Source: an uncultured Clostridia bacterium
Lineage (GTDB): Bacteria; Bacillota; Clostridia; Oscillospirales; Ruminococcaceae
DNA: 64,000 nucleotides
Direction of reading: 5' to 3'
NCBI GenBank assembly: GCA_947632025.1
Contig: CANRNN010000006.1
Location: forward strand, 1-64,000
The notes under the pieces are model-generated. The model had not been told where the DNA came from. It made no database searches and was given only the letters and a program-made list of their open reading frames with translations. Position 1 is the first letter of the stretch, and every line of letters begins with the position of its first letter. Below, in pieces: positions 8,008 through 16,157 of this stretch. A program made the position numbers and the translations under genes.

Positions 8008-9684
8008 ATGCCACAGACAAACAGAAAAATCACAGCCCTTTACTGTCGCCTTTCACAAGAAGATATGCGTTTGGGCGAAAGTGAAAGCATACAAAACCAG
8101 AAGGTTATTCTGGAACGGTATGCAAAAGAAAATCACTTTCCGAATATCCGCTTTTACATCGATGACGGCGTTTCGGGTGTTGAGTTTGACAAGCGAGAGG
8201 GACTGCAAAGAATGCTCGATGATGTCGAAGCGGGAAATGTTGCGACGGTCATTACAAAAGACTTGTCAAGGCTCGGAAGAAACTATCTCAAAACAGGTGA
8301 GCTTATTGAGATCGTTTTCCCCGAAAACAATGTGCGGTACATTGCGATAAGCGACGGTGTTGACACAGCACGCGAAGATAACGAATTTATGCCGCTGCGG
8401 AATTGGTTCAATGAGTTTTACGCCCGTGATACTAGCAAGAAAATACGAGCTGTCAAATTTGAAAAGGCTCGACGCGGGGAACGCGTAAACGGTGTTACGC
8501 CGTACGGATACACTGCTGACCCAAATGATCGCAATCATCTGATACCGGATCCCGAAGCTGCGGTAGTGGTGCAGAAGATTTTTGAAATGTTTCTGGACGG
8601 CTCGTCGATGATGGGCATCCAAAGGTGGTTGCGGGATAATAACATTCTTGCACCCGCCGAATACAGACGTTTCAAGAAAGACAGCAATCACATTCTAACC
8701 GAGCATTCGTATGATTGGCAAATTTTAACGATAGAGATGATCCTTCAACGGGTCGAGTACATAGGTGACACGATTACGAACAAAAGTCACAGACTCTCGT
8801 TTAAATGCCACAGGCAGATATATACCGACAATTCGGATCAGTTCTACTTCCCCAGCACGCACGAGCCGCTGATTGACAAAGATGTGTTTGAGCAAGTGCA
8901 AATACGGTTGCAAAATCGTATCAGGCACAAGAAAAACAGCGAAATCGACATACTTTCGGGCTTAGTGTTTTGCGGAGAATGCGGTGCGAAAATGCACAGT
9001 ATACACTCAACAACAGGCGGTCGAATGTGCGCTTACACTTGCGGCAATTATCGAAACAGACGTCAAAGTCGTAAGTTTAAGGAATGCACGGCGCATTACA
9101 TAAAGCAAGAGATCGTTCTCGATGTTTTACGTGCGGAATTGAAGCGAATTCTGACGTATGTAAATAATAACGGTCAGAAGTTCATCGCTGCAATGAGTAG
9201 GACAAATGAACGCAACGCAAAAGAAACTCTTATCCGCAAAGAGAAAGAGCTAAAGGCTGCGGAAAAACGCATTGCAGAGCTTAATGTTTTGTTTCGTAAA
9301 TCATACGAGGATAATGCTTTGGGTAGGATTTCCGATGAACAGTTTTCTTTTCTGACAGGAGATTTTGATGAGGAAAAAGCCGCATTGGAGAAACAGATCA
9401 ACGAGCTGAAAAAAGAAGTTGATCTTCCTGCGGAACAAACGTCAAATGCTAAGAAATTCGTTGCGCTGGCAAAGAAATATGCCGGGTTTACCGATATCAC
9501 ATATGAAAATATTCACGAGCTTGTGGAACGAATTCTGATACACGCAACTGACGTTGAGACGAATACTCGTGAAATTGAAATTTATTTTCGGTTTGTCGGG
9601 AAAATCAAAATTAAAGCACCTCAAACCACCTATGAATATGGTTCTAATAGGTCACACGGTTTAATACGGGTTTTTGTAACATAG
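8008..9684 (+). CDS. Large serine recombinase (integrase/excisionase of the element)
   Basis: A 558-residue recombinase of the TnpX-like large serine family, expected to integrate and excise the element without a host factor. The N-terminal resolvase domain carries the catalytic serine in CRLSQED (Ser16, with Arg14), and LSRLGRN near residue 90 is the conserved arginine-bearing helix. The recombinase domain follows (GVTPYGYTADP onward). A zinc ribbon has CGECG near residue 322 and paired cysteines CAYTCGN and KECTAHYI. A long coiled coil runs from about 395 to 470. The ribosome site is AAAGGAG seven bases before the ATG. Being the last element gene, it marks the right boundary, as is usual for such ICEs. 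Confidence 0.9.
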   Translation: MPQTNRKITALYCRLSQEDMRLGESESIQNQKVILERYAKENHFPNIRFYIDDGVSGVEFDKREGLQRMLDDVEAGNVATVITKDLSRLGRNYLKTGELIEIVFPENNVRYIAISDGVDTAREDNEFMPLRNWFNEFYARDTSKKIRAVKFEKARRGERVNGVTPYGYTADPNDRNHLIPDPEAAVVVQKIFEMFLDGSSMMGIQRWLRDNNILAPAEYRRFKKDSNHILTEHSYDWQILTIEMILQRVEYIGDTITNKSHRLSFKCHRQIYTDNSDQFYFPSTHEPLIDKDVFEQVQIRLQNRIRHKKNSEIDILSGLVFCGECGAKMHSIHSTTGGRMCAYTCGNYRNRRQSRKFKECTAHYIKQEIVLDVLRAELKRILTYVNNNGQKFIAAMSRTNERNAKETLIRKEKELKAAEKRIAELNVLFRKSYEDNALGRISDEQFSFLTGDFDEEKAALEKQINELKKEVDLPAEQTSNAKKFVALAKKYAGFTDITYENIHELVERILIHATDVETNTREIEIYFRFVGKIKIKAPQTTYEYGSNRSHGLIRVFVT

Positions 9685-9703
9685 TTGTATCGTTAAGTTA
9701 TTA

Positions 9704-9898
9704 TTGCTTTTTGAGTATTGCGTGAAATATGCAGATTTATTAGCTGAAAAATATAAAACACCATTTTTACCTAAAGGAGAAGAAGCTCAAAAGGAAATAT
9801 TAGAATATGTAAGTGAATGTCAAAAACAATACCCTGAAATTGATACGAATCATATTGTAAATATTTTTTCTACTGTCTGCTGGTTAGCAAATAGGTAA
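9704..9898 (+). pseudogene. Short open frame, probably a fragment left at the element boundary
   Basis: The frame encodes about 60 residues (KYADLLAEKYKTPFLPKGEE onward) with good amino-acid composition and ends at TAG 9896-9898. It has only a TTG near its start and no ribosome site. I do not recognise the family. Its place directly after the recombinase suggests the 3' end of a host gene interrupted by integration, or an eroded cargo gene. Confidence 0.35.
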
Positions 9899-10233
9899 GA
9901 GCTTTTAAATTCTGATTTACCTAAACAGTTTCGTAATACCGGTACCGAACAATTTTGTTCTGCACACTGAACGAGAATATCCTAGGTCAATAATTTCAAC
10001 GCGCGGTCGGCTATATTGTACAGTTTCCGAGCCGTTGTTTTTAGTTCGAAAACAATTTGTGATGGCTTGCGAAACTACTCAAATCCAGTTGTAATTGCGC
10101 TTTGCAGTTAATGTTCATAATAAAGTTCCTCTGAATACAAATTTTAAGGTTTGTGATTTATTACTGAAAACCGTTTTTGTCTTGCGAAAATAAATTCTGC
10201 TGCCCTTAGTAACAATAGGAATAATTTCATACA

Positions 10234-10267
10234 AAAATGACCGCCGGTTTATTGCTGCGGTCATTTT
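10234..10267. terminator. Bidirectional-type terminator hairpin
   Basis: Perfect 11-base arms AAAATGACCGC / GCGGTCATTTT around a 12-base loop. The A/T ends give a U tail in either direction. Confidence 0.65.
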
Positions 10268-10418
10268 CTACGGTAATGATTTTTAGTGTGAACAAGTTTA
10301 ATGACGTCAATAACAAACTTGATACGCTGACAAGGCGGTCGTTAAATTATATTGCAGTAACTATGCCTGTTTACATAAACGCTCAACTCCCGTCTTTCGG
10401 CGGATTTTCCGCAAGCTA

Positions 10419-10444
10419 ATTGTCCCGCGAAACCGCGGGACAAT
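10419..10444 (-). terminator. Hairpin downstream of the collagen-like gene
   Basis: Perfect 11-base arms ATTGTCCCGCG / CGCGGGACAAT with a four-base loop. It lies about 90 bases past the stop of the minus-strand collagen-like gene; the U tail is poor. Confidence 0.5.
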
Positions 10445-10535
10445 CGTTTATATCGGCATTTCAAAACCTGTTCTGAAAGAAATGCCCGAAAGTAAGAAAA
10501 CGCGCTTAAAATTTAACTTCTCCGCTTTCAGCAAC

Positions 10536-11831
10536 TTATGCAAGCTTTATAAATATGATGTGTGCCGAAACAGGCTGAGTTCCGCCCGCATCAGGCGTTA
10601 TTATCAAAGCCGAGGGATTGTCGGCGGGATTGCGGACAGTTACGGAGGAGTTTGCGTCAGTTGATGTCACAAGCGCTGTGCCTATTATTGACGACGCGCC
10701 TGTCGCTCTGCCGAAAACAGCGTAGTCAAGCTCCTCGCCGTTAAGCGTAAGCACAAGCTGCCCCGCCTGATTGGCGTTTACTGTGAAAATAACAAGATAT
10801 GTTCCCGCTTCAGTAAGCGTAAATGTCGAATCGTCAGACCTTACAACCATGTTGTTTGACGACGAAGCGTTCCTCGGAAAACTTACGTCTCCTCCGGGTG
10901 CGACGGTTTCGGCATTGTCGGGCGGCATAAGAGCGTAAAAGTCCGCGTATCCCGCGGCTGTCGGCAAACCCGGTTCGCCTTGAGGACCCTGCGGTCCTGT
11001 TGCGCCTGCGGGCCCCGGTTCGCCCTGTGGACCTTGCGGTCCTGTCGGTCCTGCGGGTCCCGGTTCGCCCTGTGGACCTTGCGGTCCTGTCGGTCCTGCG
11101 GGTCCAGGTTCACCCTGAGGACCCTGCGGTCCTGTTGCACCTGCGGGTCCAGGTTCGCCTTGAGGACCCTGCGGTCCTGTTGCACCTGCAGGTCCTTGTT
11201 CGCCCTGAGGACCTTGCGGTCCTGTTGCGCCTGCGGGTCCCGGTTCACCCTGAGGACCTTGCGGTCCTGCTACGCCTGCGGGTCCAGGTTCACCCTGAGG
11301 ACCTTGCGGTCCTGTTGCACCTGCAGGTCCTTGTTCGCCCTGAGGGCCTTGCGGTCCTGCTGCGCCTGCGGGTCCTTGTTCACCCTGAGGACCTTGCGGT
11401 CCTGTCGGTCCTGCGGGTCCTTGTTCGCCCTGAGGACCTTGCGGTCCTGCTACGCCTGCAGGTCCCGGTTCGCCCTGTGGTCCTTGCGGTCCTGTCGGTC
11501 CTTGCGGTCCTGTCGGTCCTGCGGGTCCTTGTTCGCCCTGAGGACCTTGCGGTCCTGCTGCGCCTATAGGACCCTGTTCACCCTGAGGACCTTGTGCGCC
11601 CGTAGCTCCTATAGGTCCTTGCTCACCCTGAGGACCTTGTGCGCCCGTAGCTCCTATAGGTCCTTGCTCACCTTGAGGCCCTTGAGGTCCGACAGGACCC
11701 TGCTCGCCCTGAAAACCTCTCGGTCCGGGACAGCCCGGAGGTCCCGGAGGACCAGGGGGTCCGGGAGGACAACAGCCGTTGTTATTTTGTATATTGTTTC
11801 CCATATTGTTGGGGAAGTTCTGTCTGTTCAT
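10536..11831 (-). CDS. Collagen-like (GXY-repeat) surface or exosporium protein
   Basis: A 431-residue protein. A short Asn-rich N-terminus ending in [17 protein letters not shown] (about 20-36) leads into a collagen-like region of uninterrupted Gly-X-Y triplets to about residue 290, built on a 15-residue unit such as [15 protein letters not shown]. The C-terminal 140 residues form a beta-rich globular domain ([20 protein letters not shown]) resembling the BclA/C1q-like trimerising heads of spore-surface glycoproteins. The Thr-rich triplets are likely glycosylation sites. There is no export signal, as in BclA-type exosporium proteins. The start follows AAGGAGTGAG. No sigma-A promoter is evident upstream, which would suit a sporulation sigma factor, but that is inference. 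Repeats make the length likely to vary between strains. Confidence 0.85.
   Translation of the reverse strand: MNRQNFPNNMGNNIQNNNGCCPPGPPGPPGPPGCPGPRGFQGEQGPVGPQGPQGEQGPIGATGAQGPQGEQGPIGATGAQGPQGEQGPIGAAGPQGPQGEQGPAGPTGPQGPTGPQGPQGEPGPAGVAGPQGPQGEQGPAGPTGPQGPQGEQGPAGAAGPQGPQGEQGPAGATGPQGPQGEPGPAGVAGPQGPQGEPGPAGATGPQGPQGEQGPAGATGPQGPQGEPGPAGATGPQGPQGEPGPAGPTGPQGPQGEPGPAGPTGPQGPQGEPGPAGATGPQGPQGEPGLPTAAGYADFYALMPPDNAETVAPGGDVSFPRNASSSNNMVVRSDDSTFTLTEAGTYLVIFTVNANQAGQLVLTLNGEELDYAVFGRATGASSIIGTALVTSTDANSSVTVRNPADNPSALIITPDAGGTQPVSAHIIFIKLA
10975..11720 (-). repeat. 45-bp minisatellite array encoding the collagen triplets
   Basis: About 15 head-to-tail copies of a 45-bp unit (15 codons) with scattered point differences and a few shorter units. 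GAA/CAA and GCC/ACC alternations distinguish the copies, and several neighbours are almost identical, pointing to recent duplication. Confidence 0.85.
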
Positions 11832-12046
11832 AACAGCTCACTCCTTTGTTACTTTAATTTAAACAGGTTTTGTACTTCAAAATATGATTTTCGCATTTTT
11901 TTGACACCGTTTTAAAATAAATATTTTGTATTTTTGGAAAAATTTTTGAATTTGTATTGTATTTTTTAATATTCTGTTAAATTATTTTTAGAAAATAATC
12001 ATAATGTTGAAAAATTATGACATAAAAATTTTAAGGAGATAAACTT
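11832..12046. other. AT-rich intergenic stretch
   Basis: No gene. It is very rich in A/T and separates the divergently oriented collagen-like gene and the decayed receptor gene. An AAGGAG ribosome site at 12032 belongs to the decayed gene. Confidence 0.5.
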
Positions 12047-12503
12047 CTGAATAACAGAAGCAAGGTTTACAAATTGGGACTGTACATCATGCCTATGATG
12101 CTTGTCGCTTAGGCTGTGGAATCTACATTATCGAAAAAGCAAACGGAAAAAGTGAGGACCTCTGCGGTTTTATCGCATACAATCAAGACTGAGTTTCTTA
12201 CATGGCTGCGTATAACGGCATAAGCGACTACAAATAAGTGTTTGTTATTACCAACAAAAGAAATGAGGTTTACGCCTCGGCTTATGGGCTTTTAGAATAG
12301 TGCTTGCGATAATCTGCCTTTTTAGCGCGCTTATTCTTACGGCTATAGTTTATTTCCTGATAAACTCGGCGGTTAAGCCTGTAAAGAGCATTGAAAGAGC
12401 AATTGTTGAATTAGGAAACATTCGTCTTATCTCCGCGTGCTCACCGTCCGAGCTGCGTTACGGAATCTATTCCAACAAAAAAGCACACCCTCAAACGCTT
12501 TGA
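12047..12503 (+). pseudogene. Decayed membrane receptor gene with HAMP linker (chemoreceptor-like)
   Basis: An AAGGAG site at 12032 precedes a CTG where an ATG would be expected. The reading begins NNRSKVYKLGLYIMPMMLVA (a first membrane segment), meets stops, and continues in other frames as CGIYIIEKANGKSEDLCGF and VSYMAAYNGISDYK, resembling an extracellular sensor domain. The intact part from 12300 encodes a second membrane segment and a HAMP-like helix (VKPVKSIERAIVELG). The signalling domain is missing. At least three stops and frame changes mark it as a dead gene for a methyl-accepting protein or sensor kinase. Confidence 0.55.
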
Positions 12504-12514
12504 GAACGTGCTTT
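12480..12514 (+). terminator. Terminator-like hairpin
   Basis: Outer arms AAAGCAC/GTGCTTT and inner arms CTCAAA/TTTGAG, followed by AGTATTTT, at the end of the decayed receptor gene. Confidence 0.5.
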
Positions 12515-12632
12515 AGTATTTTGAATTTTCCACAATGCTGATTTGGCTTGTGCAGAACAGTTTTCGGGTGTATTAAATATATTTGATAGTTTAGATAAAT
12601 CAGAATTAAGTATCATAAAACTGTATTAACAT

Positions 12633-13412
12633 TTAATTGACCCCATACACGAATCCACGATATCCTAAACATCTATTTCTCAAATCATATTCTTTGCAGA
12701 GATATGTTTCCTGCCGTACATCACAATCTTTATCTTCAAGATATTTGAAGTAATCGCCTTTATTGTTTACTTTAAGGTACTCTTCCTTAAATCTGCAATA
12801 GCACAGCATACAGCCGTAATCATCGTTTCCATACGGTGAATAATCAGAATATTGACAAGTAAAACAACACTTCATATAGTAATCCTGCGCCATTTGTTGA
12901 CAAATATCATATAAGTTAGATTCAAAATCCAATGTCTTTTTTGTACTGCTATATTTCACTCCGTCCACATGGAGAGTAAAGTCATAGACATTCTCATCAT
13001 CGTGATATACTTGCACATTGTCACAGTACGTCCTTGCCTGACATTTTTCCATATCATGCTCTTTGTATTCAAAAGAAATATGAATTATGCCCTGAATTTC
13101 ACAGTTGTCACGTTTACGGACTACTTTCACAGGTATTTCAATATCAAGTGCATATCTTTGCAATTCATACCAGTATGGTATCTTAGTGTTACCAATACTA
13201 AAACCACCTGCTTTTAAAATATAAAATTTTTCCTTTGCCTCATCATACTTCGTATCATCAGCAAGCATAAAACAATTGAAACTACTCCCTTGAAATTTTA
13301 CTCCGTCCAAAATAAAAGAAATAGGATCTGTCCGGCTATCCTCTTCTGTATTGAAAATATCAATAATAGTATCGTGGAATCTGTCTTTATAATGTGCTTT
13401 TAAAATTTGCAT
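12633..13412 (-). CDS. Conserved-type protein of unknown function with Cys-rich C-terminus
   Basis: A 259-residue soluble protein with no signal peptide or membrane segment. The N-terminal part looks mixed alpha/beta. The last third has many cysteines (CCFTCQYSDYSPYGNDDYGC and CMLCYCRF), which could bind metal. It resembles the DUF6304-type proteins found beside polymorphic-toxin or contact-dependent genes in Firmicutes, but I recall that family only loosely. The start follows a GAGGAGAAA site. It is AT-rich like its two minus-strand neighbours, in a gene-poor accessory island. Confidence 0.6.
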   Translation of the reverse strand: MQILKAHYKDRFHDTIIDIFNTEEDSRTDPISFILDGVKFQGSSFNCFMLADDTKYDEAKEKFYILKAGGFSIGNTKIPYWYELQRYALDIEIPVKVVRKRDNCEIQGIIHISFEYKEHDMEKCQARTYCDNVQVYHDDENVYDFTLHVDGVKYSSTKKTLDFESNLYDICQQMAQDYYMKCCFTCQYSDYSPYGNDDYGCMLCYCRFKEEYLKVNNKGDYFKYLEDKDCDVRQETYLCKEYDLRNRCLGYRGFVYGVN

Positions 13413-13514
13413 ATTTTCTCCTCGTTTTAATAGATTAAATAAAAATTCATCTAAATTCCGATAAATAATAAATTTTCTTCTTCATTGTTGGATTCTCAAT
13501 AAATAACTTACATA

Positions 13515-13778
13515 TCAGATTTCACTAAAAGCAGCATAAAATGTACTTTCATCAGAGAATTCTTTCATATGATCATAAATGATATGGTATACCGTTTCAT
13601 CACTTGATACGATATCAATACTTACACTATATTCAGTCAGAAATTCTCCTTCCTTTTTCCAGAATTTATAGAAATCATAAAGCCACTTTATCTTCTGAGG
13701 TGTTGAGCCTTGCTCCCAAATTGTTATTTGAACATCCAAACGACCGGTATAAGGATAAATTTCATAATATGTCAGCAA
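13515..13778 (-). pseudogene. C-terminal half of a frameshifted membrane-anchored protein
   Basis: The frame encodes LTYYEIYPYTGRLDVQITIW onward, 87 residues, with no ribosome site before its first ATG. It overlaps the upstream frame by 17 bases, and the protein sense runs from YTNYIFAD in that frame directly into LTYYEIYPYTG here. Both halves have the character of one alpha/beta extracellular domain. I therefore read the two frames as one gene with a single-base shift near 13765-13778 (or a sequencing error). Confidence 0.5.
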
Positions 13779-14205
13779 AGATATAATTGGTATATGCTGT
13801 TATTCCACGCGGATTTAAGAACCCGTCCTGAATTATTTCATCAAATTGTGCGATAACTCTTGCTCCAAAATAACCGTCTACTAAGATTCTCCCTTTTTCA
13901 GCAGTAATTCCAAATTCGACATCGTCTAATTTAAAGACAATACAATCTCTGAAGTTGTTCCATACAAAAGGTTTTGCCGTATTAAATTCTTTGTTAATGA
14001 TTGTAGCTTTAGGATAATGTTCCTCCGCATATTCAAGAATTACTTGTTGGTTTTTTCTGGCTTCACCTTGCCATGGCAGAAGCAGATTTGCATTAAGAAA
14101 AACAATCATAGTGACAAGCACGACAATCACACTCAAGGTGATAAGAAGTGTACAAAATAATCGTTTCTTTTTTTGAGATCCGGAAGGCTCTACAATATGC
14201 CTCAC
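13762..14205 (-). CDS. Membrane-anchored protein of unknown function (N-terminal half, probably frameshifted)
   Basis: The protein has a basic N-terminus (SQKKKRLF), one membrane segment (LLITLSVIVVLVTMIVFL), then an extracellular domain of about 110 residues (QQVILEYAEEHYPKATIIN onward). The GTG at 14205 is the likely start because GGGAGG lies six bases before it; a GTG at 14220 has no such site. The pattern of one anchor followed by a small domain resembles YfjL-type proteins of Firmicutes, not certain. The reading probably continues into the frame ending at 13515. Confidence 0.55.
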   Translation of the reverse strand: MRHIVEPSGSQKKKRLFCTLLITLSVIVVLVTMIVFLNANLLLPWQGEARKNQQVILEYAEEHYPKATIINKEFNTAKPFVWNNFRDCIVFKLDDVEFGITAEKGRILVDGYFGARVIAQFDEIIQDGFLNPRGITAYTNYIFADIL

Positions 14206-14472
14206 AAAAAATCCTCCCACGATCGTTATAATCTGAGCTTAATTTGTCTTAGTTATACGAATAACAATTCAAAACCATGTTACAGAAAGAACATTCCCTG
14301 CAGAGCAACTTCTGCTGGCTGTCTGACTTTTGATTTCTTTTCGAAAACAAATCGTTCCGCAGCGACCTGCGAGATGAACTTGCCGCCGGTCACACCGGCA
14401 CCTTTACCCAATGATTACATAATATCCGTACAGAAAACAACGTCCCAGCGAGATCAACGTCACACTGGGACT
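14206..14472. other. Intergenic stretch
   Basis: No gene supported. The ribosome site of the minus-strand membrane protein lies at its left edge and the tRNA 3' flank at its right edge. Confidence 0.4.
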
Positions 14473-14559
14473 TGGTGCAGGTGACGGGACTTGAACCCAC
14501 ACGACATTGCTGCCACTAGCACCTGAAGCTAGCGCGTCTGCCAATTCCGCCACACCTGC
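14473..14559 (-). tRNA. tRNA-Leu (anticodon CAG)
   Basis: The minus strand reads GCAGGTGTGGCGGAATTGGC at the 5' end with acceptor partner CACCTGC-A-CCA, so the CCA is encoded. The anticodon stem CUAGC/GCUAG closes a seven-base loop UUCAGGU, giving CAG. The long variable arm and GGTTCAAGTCC T-loop fit a class II leucine tRNA. Confidence 0.9.
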
Positions 14560-14660
14560 GTATTATTTTCCACTTTTTACTCGGTGGAAATTCCGAGGAG
14601 CATTTCGCTCGTTTATCAAAACGGTTAACCCGTTTCTCACAAAATAAACCCCTGTCGTAA

Positions 14661-14722
14661 CACGACCTGAAACTAGCTCGTCTGCCAAATTCAGCGTTAA
14701 TGCAGTTAACTCGCACACCTGC
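14661..14722 (-). pseudogene. Decayed partial duplicate of tRNA-Leu
   Basis: The minus strand begins GCAGGTGTG like the intact tRNA and later reads GAATTTGGCAGACGAGCTAG and TTTCAGGTCG, matching its D arm and anticodon arm. A block of about 19 extra bases interrupts the region after the acceptor stem, and the variable and T arms are absent. The 5' flank (CGTATTA on the plus strand) is shared as well, so the leader was duplicated too. Confidence 0.7.
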
Positions 14723-14949
14723 GTATTAAAATTCAGATTCTTTCACTGAACATATAATATTATACCACAATGCATTGAGTTTGTCAAGAGCTTTTTTGAA
14801 AAAATGCGTAAATTTTGGCTTAGTCCTTGAAACGCGGGCAGTTCACAGTTTTCGGCAAAGTGAATTTTCGCAGCCGAGAACTCTTCCGACTGTCACGAGT
14901 TGTCACGGGGAATGTATGCGCTGTCAGTGCTGTGCTGATAAATTAGAAT

Positions 14950-15360
14950 TTATGAATCCTTTTCTTCGTAGGGCTTATCCCACGAACCAATCTCAATCAG
15001 ATTACCTTCGGGATCAGCAATATAACAGGTTTTCTGTCCCCAAGGCTCAAGCTTCGGCTCCATTACAGGAATAGCTCCGTTTTCCACAACTTTTTTGAAC
15101 GCAACATCAACCTCATCAAATGTATCAACATAAAGAGCCAATTCAAAATGTCCGTTCAATCCCTTGATATAGTCATATCTTCGGTTTGTCATTTTTTCAA
15201 AGTCTTTTCTCCCATACAACAGAAACAAAGTATCGTCTTTCACAAGATAAACGTTCGATGTATTATCGGTTTCTTTAATCTCAAAGCCGAGTACATCTCT
15301 GTAAAACCGAATCATTTTAGCCATATCCTCAACAAATAATCCAAAACCGTCCAATCTCAT
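14950..15360 (-). CDS. VOC (glyoxalase/bleomycin-resistance) family protein
   Basis: A 136-residue protein with the paired beta-alpha-beta-beta-beta modules of the vicinal oxygen chelate fold: FGLFVEDMAKMIRFYRDVLG at the start, and FELALYVDTFDEVDVAF with YIADPEGNLIEIG at the end. The DPEGN-E motif supplies one metal ligand (Glu). Members include glyoxalase I-like enzymes and antibiotic-sequestering proteins; the substrate here cannot be told. The start follows AGGAGGTAGCTT. It stands alone on the minus strand between the tRNA region and the Rrf2 gene. Confidence 0.85.
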   Translation of the reverse strand: MRLDGFGLFVEDMAKMIRFYRDVLGFEIKETDNTSNVYLVKDDTLFLLYGRKDFEKMTNRRYDYIKGLNGHFELALYVDTFDEVDVAFKKVVENGAIPVMEPKLEPWGQKTCYIADPEGNLIEIGSWDKPYEEKDS

Positions 15361-15569
15361 AAGCTACCTCCTATAAATCCCGATTTGTAGTATAAATTTC
15401 TACTTTATAATTGTACCATACAAGACGGATAATGTCAACCGGCTGAAAAGAAAAAAAGCATTACAGATGTGTAACGCCATTCATCTTAAATTCGCTGTAT
15501 ATATGTTTATCGAATTGGCACTGCAAACCGGTGTCCCCGCGTTCAAAACGCCGCTTGCTCCCCTAACAG

Positions 15570-15598
15570 TTGACATCACCGCAATATTGTTGTATAAT
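15570..15598 (+). promoter_or_regulatory. Sigma-A promoter of the Rrf2 gene
   Basis: TTGACA, 17-base spacer, TATAAT, 26 bases before the start codon. The imperfect repeat CAATATTGTTGTATAATATTATTG spans the -10, a possible autoregulatory operator. Confidence 0.85.
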
Positions 15599-15624
15599 AT
15601 TATTGAGAAAAGAGGTGCGCTGTT

Positions 15625-16059
15625 ATGCAAATTTCAAGCAGATTTACGCTTGCTGTTCATATTTTGATATGCATCGATACTTTCAAAGATGATTGTAAAA
15701 CCACAAGCGATTTCCTCGCGGGCAGCACAAATGTAAATCCCGTCATCGTGAGAAAAATTTTAAGTCAGCTAAAATCAGCCGGACTTGTTAATGTCGCAAG
15801 AGGTTCGGGCGGAGCTTCGATTACAAAGCCTTTGGGCGAAATAACTTTTCTTGATATTTATAAAGCAGTGGACTGCGTCAACAAGGGGGAACTGTTTCAT
15901 TTCCACGAAGCCCCTAACGAAAAATGTCCTGTCGGAAGAAACATTCACGCTATTCTCGACGATAAGCTTTTACAAGTGCAAAACGCGTTGGAAAGGGAAC
16001 TTAAGTCAATTACTCTTGAGGATGTAAAGAGCGACCTCAAACGTTATCTTGATAGCTGA
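15625..16059 (+). CDS. Rrf2-family transcriptional repressor (YwnA-like)
   Basis: A 144-residue winged-helix regulator. The Rrf2 DNA-binding domain is clear: MQISSRFTLAVHILICI, TSDFLAGSTNVNPVIVRKIL as recognition region, and the wing GLVNVARGSGGASI. It lacks the CX2CX5-7C cluster ligands of IscR/NsrR, having only scattered cysteines, so it is closer to the cluster-free YwnA/CymR branch. A strong promoter lies upstream and GAGGTG serves as ribosome site. The cupin gene follows within 100 bases, with an operator-like inverted repeat in its promoter, so this regulator very likely controls it. Confidence 0.9.
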   Translation: MQISSRFTLAVHILICIDTFKDDCKTTSDFLAGSTNVNPVIVRKILSQLKSAGLVNVARGSGGASITKPLGEITFLDIYKAVDCVNKGELFHFHEAPNEKCPVGRNIHAILDDKLLQVQNALERELKSITLEDVKSDLKRYLDS

Positions 16060-16079
16060 AAATTTTTTCGTTGAAACAC

Positions 16080-16108
16080 TTGACATTACAACGAAAGCGT
16101 GCTATAAT
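16080..16108 (+). promoter_or_regulatory. Sigma-A promoter of the cupin gene
   Basis: TTGACA, 17-base spacer, TATAAT. Confidence 0.85.
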
Positions 16109-16138
16109 ATAGTTGTAACCATTGAGGTTGCAACTATA
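16108..16138. promoter_or_regulatory. Putative Rrf2 operator
   Basis: Twelve-base arms TATAGTTGTAAC / GTTGCAACTATA (one mismatch) with a seven-base centre. It starts at the last base of the -10 and covers the transcription start, an ideal repressor position. Confidence 0.75.
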
Positions 16139-16157
16139 TTTTTTGGAGGAATTATTT

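Larger units (their letters stand above)
9899..10535. other. Gene-free stretch at the mobile-element right flank
   Basis: No supported gene. It contains degenerate AT-rich sequence, two perfect hairpins (10234-10267 and 10419-10444) and a third weaker one (10455-10486). The short frames here begin inside hairpins, lack ribosome sites and look random. The right attachment site should lie at the left edge of this stretch, but without the left end of the element it cannot be fixed. Confidence 0.6.

Noticed and set aside
7277-8033. Minus-strand short frames over the non-coding stretch
   Set aside because: They lack ribosome sites and run through promoters and hairpins on the other strand.
10237-10419. 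A 60-codon frame beginning in a hairpin
   Set aside because: The start codon lies inside a terminator stem, there is no ribosome site and the sequence is not protein-like.
10975-11720. Regular repeats as a possible CRISPR array
   Set aside because: The units are contiguous 45-bp in-frame repeats with no unique spacers.
10980-11915. A 311-codon plus-strand frame rich in [10 protein letters not shown] repeats, and other frames over the same region
   Set aside because: They are the antisense and shifted readings of the collagen triplet repeat; the minus-strand frame has a ribosome site, a sensible N-terminus and a globular C-terminal domain.
14661-14722. A second functional tRNA-Leu
   Set aside because: It lacks the T arm and variable arm and has an insertion after the acceptor stem.
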